From Numida meleagris (lineage: Eukaryota; Chordata; Aves; Galliformes; Numididae), in the NCBI RefSeq assembly GCF_002078875.1, contig NC_034412.1:11512286-11576285 (forward strand): 64,000 nucleotides of DNA. Direction: 5' to 3'. Shown here in pieces: positions 15,425 to 25,900 of this stretch. How positions within the stretch are numbered: the stretch's first letter is position 1; each line of letters opens with the position of its first letter. The position numbers were made by a program, and so were the translations under genes. The notes beneath the pieces are model-generated. The model was given only the letters and a program-made list of their open reading frames with translations, ran no database searches and was not told the DNA's origin.

Positions 15425-16758
15425 CAGCTATTTATGTAAGTAAAAAGTAATACAAATGTTCTGTTGGGTTTTTTTTAGCAAATTTTTTGAAAATGTGAAA
15501 AAAAAAAACCTTAATGCAGTATCAAATCCCGCACTTGGCTATTAAGTACAAGAACATATATGGCCCATTAATCACAGCACCTGAATGCATCATTAATTTA
15601 CTTAACCTTAGCCTACAATTGTTCCCGTGACTCCTATTATTTGGGCCCTATCAAAAATCTAAGATAGAAAATATATGATTGAACAGGTTAACACAGGATG
15701 TTAAAAATCCAGATCTTCTAGGTCCCAGAAAGCCACGACCTCAAGACTTGTACATCCAGTAATAAGATCTGAGCCTACACTCAGGCAATAAATACAACAA
15801 CATTAAGAATTGCAGACTGGAATTACGACTGCGTGAAATTAGAGTCGGCTATTACAGAAAATGGTGCCAATTATGGAAAACCTGGTGTATGTTAGAAAAT
15901 CTATCAGTCTGGCATTCCTAACTCCCACATCCTGTGATTTCTATGAATTATGATGATTAGCATTAATTGAGGTAACAGATCTCAATGTGCCAAAAGTAAA
16001 GAGTTTAAGATACGGCGTCTAAATGGTGGCACGCTGAATCTGCCCTCCTCTTTTGGCTTCGGTTCATTCTTGGAAGAGAGGAGTACGCTGAAGTTGCTTG
16101 TTTTGGCACAGCCTGCTCCTCTGACTTGATCCCCGCCCTGTTTCTAGGAACTCAGCCCCTTTCATGCCTGCCAGTCTGCTGAGCCGTGCGCTGTTTTTGG
16201 AAGGGCAGAATACAATTTTCATATAAATTCTATGACATACTCGTGCAAATTGCCAAAATGTTCTATGAAACCTAAGTGCAACCTAACTGACAGCAAAATA
16301 GGGCCGTTTACAAGTAGCTTTGGCTACGGACTTTGTATGATTCATTTCTCGTCACATACTTGCACCACCAGCCTGCCAACCTTTGCGATAACCTATTATT
16401 AAAGGCACGTATAATTTGCTCAGCGCGTTCCTTGCTGAACATTAGTAACAAAGCCTGCGGCCCCGCTGCCCGCAGCGAACGTCGGGAACGATGCTGAACA
16501 GAGCGACTCGTACTCCACACGAATTCAAGGGATGTGTTCACCTCAGTGTCTTCAGTCCTTGAATAAAAAGTTGAAGTAGTTGAACTGTTCGACTTACACT
16601 CATTACAGACCCTTTCGTCGCCGTGCTTCAGTTCACCTGAGCCCCCTTTGCCCCCCGGCTCTAAATTAGTCTCAGCGCCAATACAACAGCCCAAAGCTGC
16701 CGCCGCCGCCGCCGCCTTCCCGCTGCTGGGAGCGATGGCGCGGGGCGGAGCCCCTTCC

Positions 16759-16770
16759 TGCGCGTGCGCA
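16759..16770. promoter_or_regulatory. NRF1-like site
   Basis: The sequence TGCGCGTGCGCA is a near-palindromic match to the NRF1 consensus (TGCGCAnGCGC-like) and lies inside the CpG island just downstream of the likely start region. Such sites are common in CpG-island promoters. Occupancy is inferred. Confidence 0.6.
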
Positions 16771-16820
16771 GCTGAGGCGAGCGCCGCGGGCGGGTCTCGA
16801 ATCCGCGGCCTGGAGACCGC

Positions 16821-16830
16821 GTCACGTGGT
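16821..16830. promoter_or_regulatory. CACGTG E-box (USF/CLEAR-like)
   Basis: The sequence GTCACGTGGT contains the palindromic E-box CACGTG with flanks (GTCACGTG) that suit USF or MiT/TFE factors. It lies within the CpG island and within the probable first exon. Binding is inferred. Confidence 0.55.
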
Positions 16831-16866
16831 GTGGCGTCGGGGTTGGGGCGCCGCTGCGCAGAGAAC

Positions 16867-19800
16867 GTGAGTGCTGGGGCGGGGCGGGGCGGGGCAGGAC
16901 AGGGGGAGGGGGCGTTCGCGCTGCTGTCTGGCGGGGGACGTGTCCCGCTGCCCCCTCGCTCGCCCCGCAGGCCTGGGCCGTTCGCCGAAGGGGCGGCGCG
17001 GCGCTGCCTCCGAGTCGTCCTCTTGCTCTTCCTCGTTCAGCGAGCGAGGAGCCGTCGGCGCTTGCTTGTACGGGGCTCGCCCGGCGGTGATTGGCCTCGT
17101 AGGCCCTCCCACGCGTCCTCTCCATCCGGGGGGTTCCCCGTGCAAGCCCGGGCGGCCGCTGCGCGCGGCCTCACCCGCTGTTAGCGGCGAGCGAAGCGAG
17201 TTTCGGGCTCTGTGTTTCACAACGCGTAGCGCTCCCCCCCCCCTTATCCCGTCTCTGTAAGGTTTTGTTCAGGGGAACGCTCGTGTGGTGCGGTGGTGTG
17301 GGAGAGGAGCGCTGCGGAGCGCCGTGCCAGGCCCTGATAGGGCCTATCTGTCGTACCCAGCTCCTCCCACTGCGCTGCGGGAGCGGCTTTGTTTCCTATG
17401 ATCTTGGCAACATTTATAAAAATAACTGTTGTTTGGGTTTTTTTTTTTTTTTTACTTTTTACCAGAACTGTATCCACTCTTTTCCTTAAAAAGTGAGATG
17501 GTTAAGAAAAGAAACAACAGCCTGCTGGTTACCTGCGTGAAGGGCAAAGCAGAGACAAATGTCGCAGCGATATCTTGAAGATACTAAGAATTGTTTGTGT
17601 CAGTGGGCAGTTTAAGTAATTCCAAAGTTTGTTTTGTTGCGTTCAGTGCTACCTGAGCTGGTCTGTCTGCCTGAGATCGCCTGGTGATGTCCCTGCAGCT
17701 GCACTTGCTTGGTTCAGAGAGGCCTGAGGTCTTGTCAGGAGTTAGCACCAATAGTGAGGAGCATGTGCTTACGAATTGTGTACTTGGCCGTTGTGACATC
17801 AAATTGCCTTTGTCTTCCCCCTGCAAACTGTGGGCAGGGTAGGCTTTCCTTTGTGGCCGTATGGATGAGGAATGCTCAGCCCATAAGGGCACTCATGCTT
17901 CACGCTTCTGGAGGAGTCAGGGACGTGCTGATTGTTTCATTTTAATTACATAGCACAATTCTTGAGATAAACAAGGGAGGATGTTTCTCTGCTGTAATGA
18001 CACAGTTTTAGCATTATACTGATGTGAGAATTGCAGTCAAGTACAAACAGAATCCCGACCTTAACAAAAGTAATTAAACATCTGTGAAACTAAGAATCTA
18101 GCTGTGGCCTAATCTGAAATCTACTTTTGTTCTGATATGGAGGTATAGATATCTGTATATATTTACAACTGACACCCCTTCACCAGTCCAGTCATACAGC
18201 TGTCAATATTTACAATGGCTCCCTTCACTTATGTACCTTAGCAATGTATAGATGTATCTTAGCTGTTTGAAGGGTAGTTACTTATTATCAGTTATAAGAC
18301 AGGATAGTAGAAACATTTATCAAATCTTGTGTTGTTTTGTTCCTGCAAAACAGGGAGGAAGCTTAATATGTCCATTGTTTTCCCCTAGAAGGATGTTTTG
18401 ATGGTCTGTAATTCTGACTGGCTTATCACAGAGGTTCAAAAAGAGCTGACGTTTCAAAGAGATTATCTGCTTATTTGTTTTTCTTCCTAGCTCGATCAAA
18501 AATGCTTCATCTGTTTGACAACATATGGCATATAAATCTAGAAATACAGAGAAAACAATCGCTGTGTTGCTTTTAGGATTTCTAAGTGATGAAACCAACA
18601 GCAGCACATGACTGCCACGTGGCTCCTGTGTGCATTATGAACAGATTTTTTATAATGAAGGAAGTGAACTTGATTTCTAAGGAGAGTTACTAAAATGTGG
18701 TCTTCCATAAAAATCTGTAAAGGTTTCTGCTCTTTTTTGCTCTACACTAAAATTGTAGCAGAATTGCTATTCTATGAATTTATGTAAGCCATAACAACTC
18801 TTTTTGGTGGTAATCCTGAAGTATTCTTTCTGGCTACAATAATCTATACCCATGAAAAGGGGGTGTGTGCATAAATATATTTCTCTGTATGTATAGATAC
18901 ACCCATGAGTAGGCAATATCTAATTAAAAAGTATTAGGTTGTTCCATTCGGGGAGCTGATTTATATTGCACTATGAAAAGTGATGTGACCTTTGTCTCCA
19001 GAGGAGGAAATAGTGAATCTTATTAATATATGCATTACCTGTAAATCCTTTTCACCATAGATCAGGCCTTGGTTTTGAGGCACAAGAGCATAGTGTCTAT
19101 TCCCACAGTGGCTGCTTATGAAGGCTAATGTACAGACAGAACGATCGGGAAGGAATGAGTTCAGTGGTAGACACAGCATTTTATGCAGTCACTTTATTTA
19201 ATGTTTCAAAGCTTGTTGTAACTGACAGCCGTGGCTGACCTTTTCCTTGCATACATAAAAGCAGGATGGTTCACTGCGTATAAAATGTTTGCGCTTCTTC
19301 TTGCATTTATTTGTTCTTTTGTTTATTCTGCCTTCCTTGGTCCCCTTCAAAGTTTGAGGCCAATAACAAGTGCAGTTTGCTGATGCTTCCTTTGTAGGAC
19401 TCCTTTTGCCTTAAAATCACAGTTTGTTTTGTTGTTTGCTTGTACTGAGTTTGTATCTTCATGGGTGAATGGTGTGGGTCTGTTGGGCTTTATCTGCAGT
19501 CTGAAACAGTTCACGCTCAGAATCTGATGTTCACCCTTTTCATCCTTTACGTGTTTCAAGTGGTGTGGTGTAGTTTGGGTTTTTTGTTTTTAATTTGATC
19601 TAGCTTCAGTCTGGATCTGTGGGCTGAATGCTCAGTGTTTTTGTTTTTTTTTTCCTCCTGGAGTGCTTCTCCTCCTCCTCCTGCTTTAGTTTCATCTGAA
19701 AAGAGAAGAAAACAGTTTGTGGCCACTCCGGAGAACTGCAGCGAAGTCAGTGCAAGCAATGGAGAGGTTCACATCAAAATCACACTCCTAATCCAAAGTG

Positions 19801-22402
19801 AATGACTAACCTTGGGATTTCTTCTGTCAGCAGAGGGTTATGTAGTGCTGAGGTTCCTCCGGTACAAAGCATTTCTGGAAGGCACGAGGATGACAGGCCT
19901 TCTGAAGAGTGGGATGTGCCATGCGGGTAGATCACAGCTGCACTTACCCTCAGTGGAAATGAGATGCATTTCTCTTGTCTGTTTGTAAGTCTAGGCTTAC
20001 CTCACAGTACGGTTTTTGAGGAGAAGGGTGATGGGCTGGGTTTTGTTTCCTATCAACTGAATCACAATTTTAGAGCAGAACTTTTAGGAGTTTGGGTGGA
20101 AATGGGGGTTTAAGGAGATTCTTCAACTTCAAACTGCAGCTGTAGTAGGAAAAGACAGTAACATTTCACTTGAACTAGTATTTACTAAAATACTTAACAG
20201 CATGATTTTTCAGTAATCTGAAGTCATCATATTTTACAGCTGTGAAGCCAGCAAGGGGGTTTGTCACAGTAAGAAGAAAAGCTTGCGTGCTTTGCACTTG
20301 GTTAGTAGCGAACCGACAGATTCCGAGAATGTCTAGTTCAGACATTTATCTTGAGTAGGTGACAAAAATGCAGACACGTGGCAGCCTAGAAGCAAGACAA
20401 ACGTCCGCTTCAGGTCCCTGCTGGAAATTTGTACATTTTGAAGTGGGTGGCATATTTCAAAAAAAAAAAAAAGGAATAAATGCTTCATTGTCTCAAGTCT
20501 TGTTAGACTTCTAATGAACAGAGTAGTGGCTGAGGAAGAATGTTCAAAGAGTCGAAAGCTCTCTATATTTTAAGTGAACTACGTTTCAGGAGGCTCTTAA
20601 CAAATTTATATTTCTTCATATATTTGTCCTTCGTATTCGAATGCGTGATGTGTTTTTGGCACCCATTTCTGGTTGCTCCCAACAATAAGAAGGATTTACA
20701 GTACGTAGCATTGCTGCAGTCGTGGTGTAAACCCTTCCCATTCTCGCATGGTTATGGTACAGACATGTGCTGCGTGCAGGTTGTTTTTCCTAGGTGTGTG
20801 TATGTTAAAAGTATTAAAATAAGAAAATAAAGACTGTCGGAAGAAAGGGAAAGCTTTAAAAAGTGTGACTGTGTACTATTTGGCAATCTGAACAATGTGG
20901 TATGGCAAGAAGTTGGGGTTTCCACATAGCCTGTGTTTAAATTGGGTTGGCTTTTAAATTCTAACAGTTTTTGTCAGCTGTTTTGTGGTGGGAAAAAATG
21001 TAGCTGTGTCAGTGGCAAAAACGAAAAGTCAGAGGTTTGGGCACATGAGCATAGGAATATTTGGAAATGGCGATAGCAACGTTATGGCTTGGTATGTTGT
21101 AAAAGATGACATGAACTGAAAGTTTTGATTATCTAAGTACTTCGAAGTATAATTTTGACATTTAAAAAGAACAGACAAAGACTGACACTGTTGATTATCA
21201 TTTACAACAACCATTTTGTGTTTTAGTAGGTCTTACCTCAGCTGTGTAGTTAAATTAGGAGCATTTGAATCTGTTTCTTAAAGGTCCCAGCACAGCTGAG
21301 CTCTGTGCTCAGGGTGCCTGGAATGGAGCAGGTTTCTGCTGCTTGCACTCTGCCTTGGACCAGGCTTAGATCATGGGAAAAATGTAGTGGATTTCCTTTC
21401 ATTGTAGCAGATGAGTTTATTTGTGTTCTGTTCCATTGCAGTTGCTTTGAGAATGCAAGTGCTGCACTGAGCAGAAAAGCAATTTTAACAAGAAATCCAG
21501 AGATTACAGCATCGTAAATTTAATTTGATCAATTGTTTGATGCCACTTGTCAAGTGTGAACTGCACAGAGGAATCTGCTGCTTTTGCTGACGTTTAAGGA
21601 GAGGAGGTAGCTGGGCTGTAGGTTGGCTTTCCTTCTGCTCAGCCCTCTGCAGGTTGCATAGTTCTTTTTGCTGTTGCTGGATCACACAGTTCAGAGGTGA
21701 TTTCCCTAACTTCTCCATGTGTTTGCTTACTTTGGTGCAATCTGATCAATTTATTAGTGATTCTCTGAATACTTAATGAAAACCCGATAGGCATCACGTG
21801 GAATGTTAAACTTTGCATCTTGAGCTGCTGTCCTGATGATGGAGGTATCCACTCTGCCATCGCCTCCTTCCTCTCTTGCATGTAAGAGTCCTTAGCTGTG
21901 TCTCTTACTCTTCAAAACATTATCTTTGAATTTTCATTCTTGGCTTGTACTGAGTGTTAGTAAACGTTGGGGAAAAAATCCTGAAAACAATACACGTAGC
22001 AATGATGAGAGGCCTGAGAACCAAGTCTCTGTAGAGATTTCTTTTGTTGGTTTTTGAAGGTTTCCTGGCTGCAAGTTTAATGGCTGTAAGTGAATCAGGA
22101 TATTAGTGAGAAGAAGTCTAGAACACTCAGGAATTTTATATAAGAAATTGTCTGTACAGGACCGTGGGAGGGAGGTTGCAGACTCCTGCTTCTCATGGCA
22201 CTTGTCTGGATTATCCCTATAAGCCCCTCCCTTTTTTTTTTTTTTGTCTTAGACCTGTTTAAAATTGTCTTCTCATTTTTGGTTGTTTAGCTTGATGAAT
22301 TTACTGATTTTTTTGTTGTTGTTGTTACTATTTTAAAAAGGCATTGAGATTGAAAACACCATAGCACGTGTATTATAATGCAGTTGGTTTTTTTTCTTTC
22401 AG
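16867..22402 (+). other. RHBDD1: RHBDD1 intron 1 (5' UTR intron)
   Basis: Bounded by GTGAGT and a TTTTTTCTTTCAG acceptor. It holds the downstream half of the CpG island, then AT-rich DNA with T runs (for example near 17437-17453 and 22232-22246) and a short GTT run near 22313. I see no coding exon or recognisable transposon in it. Confidence 0.6.
16876..16895 (+). promoter_or_regulatory. Tandem GC boxes
   Basis: Four back-to-back GGGGC units give overlapping Sp1/KLF-type GC boxes immediately downstream of the putative exon 1 donor. This is usual for a CpG-island promoter. Confidence 0.6.
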
Positions 22403-22919
22403 CATTTCCAAAGCGTGTATGGTGTTGGATTTGGACAAGAGTAGAAATCAGAGTAAACTTCACATTTCTTTGAGTAAGAAGCAATAATGCAACGAAGACA
22501 GGGAAGAGTCAATGCCGGACTGCTTTTGCTGCTTTATCAGATTTCCCAGGTTGGACTTCAGAACATTCCTTCCGTTACCCTTGCAGTGCTTGTAGTGAAT
22601 ATTTTTTTCTTTCTGAATCCCGTGAGGCCACTGCACGAGGCGTGTGTCAGCGTTGAGGAAGCTTTCTACAGACAGAACTGGCAGCGTTTACTGCTTTCAC
22701 CTGTCCACCATGTCAATGACTGGCATTTATATTATAACATGATTTCCATGCTTTGGAAGGGGATAATGTTGGAAAGGAAACTTGGGAGTATGTGGTTTGC
22801 ATATATAATTGCAGTATTTTCAGTGCTGACTGGAATTGTCTATATGCTGCTGGAATTCATGCTTGTGAAGATTCTGAATGATCCTTCATATGGAATGAGT
22901 TGTGCCGTAGGCTTCTCAG
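22403..22919 (+). CDS. RHBDD1: RHBDD1 coding exon 1 (with 84 nt of 5' UTR)
   Basis: The acceptor is TTTTTTCTTTCAG at 22402. Leader runs from 22403 to 22486 and coding from ATG 22487, which has A at -3. Coding is 433 nt (144 codons plus one base). It encodes the cytosolic N-terminus, the first helices, the long lumenal loop (PVHHVNDWHLYYN) and the catalytic GFSG motif, whose glycine codon is split across the donor TCAG|GTAAGT. Ser144 falls at the same residue number as in the human enzyme. Reading into the intron meets a stop 12 codons later. Confidence 0.97.
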
Positions 22920-25900
22920 GTAAGTCGGTCCAATTTAAATGCAAAAATAAATAATTATAGATAATATATATAACAACGTTTGTTGAGTGCGGCAAACTGA
23001 CAGGTGTACACCCAGATGCATCTGTGTATGTTATGTCACTGAAGTAATCGTGTCTGAAATGTAAAGCATGTACTCCTTGTGTGTTGAGTTCTTGTGAGCA
23101 GCAGCCTCTGTGCACGTGCTCTGTTCAGGCAGTAGATTAAAGTAGCTCTGACAGACTTAGTTTCTGTAGCTGATCTTTCTAAACCTTCAGCATTCTCAAC
23201 GGGACCTTCAGCATATGTAATTTCAGTCAGAGCAAGTGGCATATAGATGGAACAGATGTTAAAGAAGAAGTGAGTATTTTCCTGGCAATAACTGTTTCTT
23301 TAAGAGCCAGTTGTATGCGTATTTATGACCCATTCATTTTTCATCTTGTAAGAGTTTTTTTTATAAGCGTACGTATGTTCAAAGAAACATTTGTCTGTTT
23401 TATCCTAAAATGAGCATATTTACCTCACTGAATAGAGAAAGGAGTTCTGCCATCTTGCGTTCTCTGTGGTGTTAGAAGAGGGGGGAAACCTTTTCCATGT
23501 TTTTTAATTTAGCGTATCTTTATTCATGTCCAACTCAACTGTCTTTTCCATATTTAAGTATTTTTCTTTTCCAGTTTTTTTTTCAAGTGATTGCATTTTC
23601 TCCTGAGAATTTCATAGCCTTTTTTGGATGTTCTGATAAATAATGTGAATTCATTCTGTCATATTGGCTTTTATTTGCATGATAAAACAGTTGCAATCAA
23701 TTAGAAATAAATGATTATGATTAAAGGCGGTTTATCTCATTTTTCTTTTTTTGCAGAAACAAGTGATTCTGGAGTATATGTAAGATGATTTTTCCATTAA
23801 TTCAGAGTTTTTGAGCATACTGCTGAACTTCACAAATGCATTTGTCTTGTTTTCAGTCGTGGCTTTTCTCAGCTCACTAAACATTTTGAGTTTGTTAATT
23901 TTGTTCCATTATTACAACTAGAACTCCCATTTAAAAATTGTTGTATTTTGTTCACTTGAATAGCTACAATAAGTAGTTGTATTTAAAAAGTGGCTTTGAA
24001 TTGGCTATGTTACACAAATATGTAATTTCAGTCTGTAAGTGGCTGAAGGGTATCCCTCAAAAACAACAAAACCAAAAACAGAACCATTGTTCTGACATGC
24101 AACAGTATTGCTTTGTGGTGCTGTGAAACTGCATGGTATTCCAGTTTCGATAGCTGTCACTTCAGCAGTTAAGTCATAATAATAATTTCTTTATTATTTG
24201 GGCACAAGTGCTTCTCTCCTGATGTTATTTATCCTTGTTCACAGGTGTCTTGTTTGCTTTGAAAGTTCTTAACAACCATTACAATCCAGGAAGAGTCAGC
24301 AGTGTCCTTGGATTGCAGATATCCAGCAAGTATGCTTGCTGGGTGGAGCTGGTGGCAATTCATTTCATTTCCCCAGGGTAAGTGCATTTAGTACTTCAAA
24401 GTTAGTAGATTTGGGTTACCTGCAGTAGTTGGAAACGTCTCTGAGGTGTAAGGTGTGTGAGGTGGCATCCAAACTGTGTGTTGGTGATACGGTTCAGTGC
24501 TGAGGCTTTTTTTCCTTAACACCACTCTTTAAAATGAAGAACTGGAGATGCAAAGTTGATGGGCAGTGAGAAGAGATAGTCACTTTGAGCAGAGTAGCTG
24601 AACATGGGATAGCATCCCACTGTTTTGCTTTCTATTTTTCTCCTGCTACCTTCTGTCCATTTCTTTTAGTCACTGCTCTAGTTTATCATTAAACTGTCAT
24701 CCAGTATCTTATTCCTTTTTTCTTTTTTTTTCAATCCAGGGTTATCTGGATAAAATTCATAGTTCACTGTCCTGCAGTCTTGCTGATTGCCTCCCTTAGT
24801 TTTCCTTTGTGCTCAGCTATGCCAGCGCAGTTTTTCCTTCATTTGCAGTTGATTTCTGGAGTTGTAGTTGCAAATAATTTGTTTTCTTACATAATATTTT
24901 ATAATTTATAACTGTCAATGATATTGGTGAATGTATGTGAAGGAAACCCACAAATTTACTAACTGCCAAATAGCAGTTCATAAACAATTTGGTGCTTTTC
25001 AGAAAGATTAAAGAGAGGAGCAAGACTGCCATACTAATCATCAGGTGCTATGATGTGGCGGGTAAAATGTTTCCTAGGCCAGAATGGAAACTCAAATATT
25101 ACTTATTTTAAGCACCGTTTATATTGCTTTATCATTTACTGCCTGATTGAGTCCCAAGTTAAAAGACAAAAGAACAGCAGAGCATATTTTTTCAAATGCA
25201 ATTTGAATTGTGAGCTAAAGAGAGCACGTGCATGGTGTTAACACAAGTAGAAACTCAGAAGTTTTGGTGTATTCATTTCATTCTTCTGATAAACAAAATG
25301 TTGTTTTAGCATTAGATAGTTTTTACTTGATATGTTTAATAACATAGTTTATTATTGAAGAATAGTGGAAATTGTCTGAAATGAAACCATGAGCATATCA
25401 CACATCTAATTGGTGGAGAAGAAATCATGAGGTTAGTAGTTGGATGCTGTTGATTTCTTGTTGTTTTTTTTTCCAGCTGTGTTATTGCAGACATATTTTG
25501 GAGGTAGAAAGTGAATATAAGGTATAGAAATTATGTTAAAAATATTTTCATAATTTGCATAGAAGCTTAGGCTGCTGCCTTGTCTAAGCAACCTGTAATT
25601 ACATTCAATTCTGATACGCAGGACAATTTCACAGCACTTAAATATTAACACAAGCCATTGAAAGCAAGGAGTGGGCTACAGAAATTAATGTCTCAGAACA
25701 TCGTGTGTTTAATTAGTAACTGGCAATTGCCTTGAAACGAATCACAGTAATCAGCTCTCAGGGCAGTGCTGTTACATCCTTATCTGCATGCTCGAAGCAC
25801 GTTTCAGTTTTTGAGGTGTCTGATTAAATGGTGCTCCTTTGTAGATCAGGGTGTATCTTTTTGTTCTGCATAATAAGAGGTCGGTAATTGGTGCAGAGTT

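Larger units (their letters stand above)
1..16640. other. Intergenic DNA upstream of RHBDD1
   Basis: AT-rich DNA with stop codons dense in all frames. Open frames are short (at most about 115 codons) and none resembles a protein I recognise or is flanked by convincing splice sites. Supportable content is one CR1 3' end (12499-12626), an A19 run (13226-13244) and a TA microsatellite (15399-15424). By mammalian synteny this would be part of the IRS1-RHBDD1 spacer and could hold distal enhancers, but conservation cannot be judged from one sequence. Confidence 0.7.
16735..16866 (+). other. RHBDD1: Probable RHBDD1 5' non-coding exon 1
   Basis: The 3' edge is set by a near-consensus donor, GAGAAC|GTGAGT, with the intron starting at 16867. 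The 5' edge (the transcription start) is unknown, so the listed start is only the upstream ATG at 16735. The next usable acceptor is the strong T-rich site ending at 22402. If spliced there, this exon contributes leader sequence only. It contains an upstream open reading frame in a good Kozak context (G at -3, G at +4). Confidence 0.6.
16680..17250. promoter_or_regulatory. RHBDD1: CpG island promoter of RHBDD1
   Basis: An abrupt block of GC-rich, CpG-dense sequence in an otherwise AT-rich window. It starts with a (GCC)n run near 16700 and contains an NRF1-type site, a CACGTG E-box and tandem GC boxes, with no TATA box in an obvious position. It lies 5.2 kb upstream of the first RHBDD1 coding exon, in the right orientation, and includes a good splice donor at 16867. 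This is typical of a housekeeping promoter with dispersed start sites. The exact transcription start cannot be read from sequence. Divergent minus-strand transcription from the same island is possible. Confidence 0.85.

Noticed and set aside
16648..17260. Several overlapping long frames (up to 178 codons) on both strands
   Set aside because: They all sit in the CpG island, where GC-rich sequence lacks stop codons. They are Arg/Pro/Ala-rich by composition, and none resembles a known protein.
18936..18962. Sequence resembling a mariner terminal repeat ('ttaggttgttccattcgg')
   Set aside because: I found no matching inverted copy nearby, no transposase remnant and no TA duplication that I could confirm.
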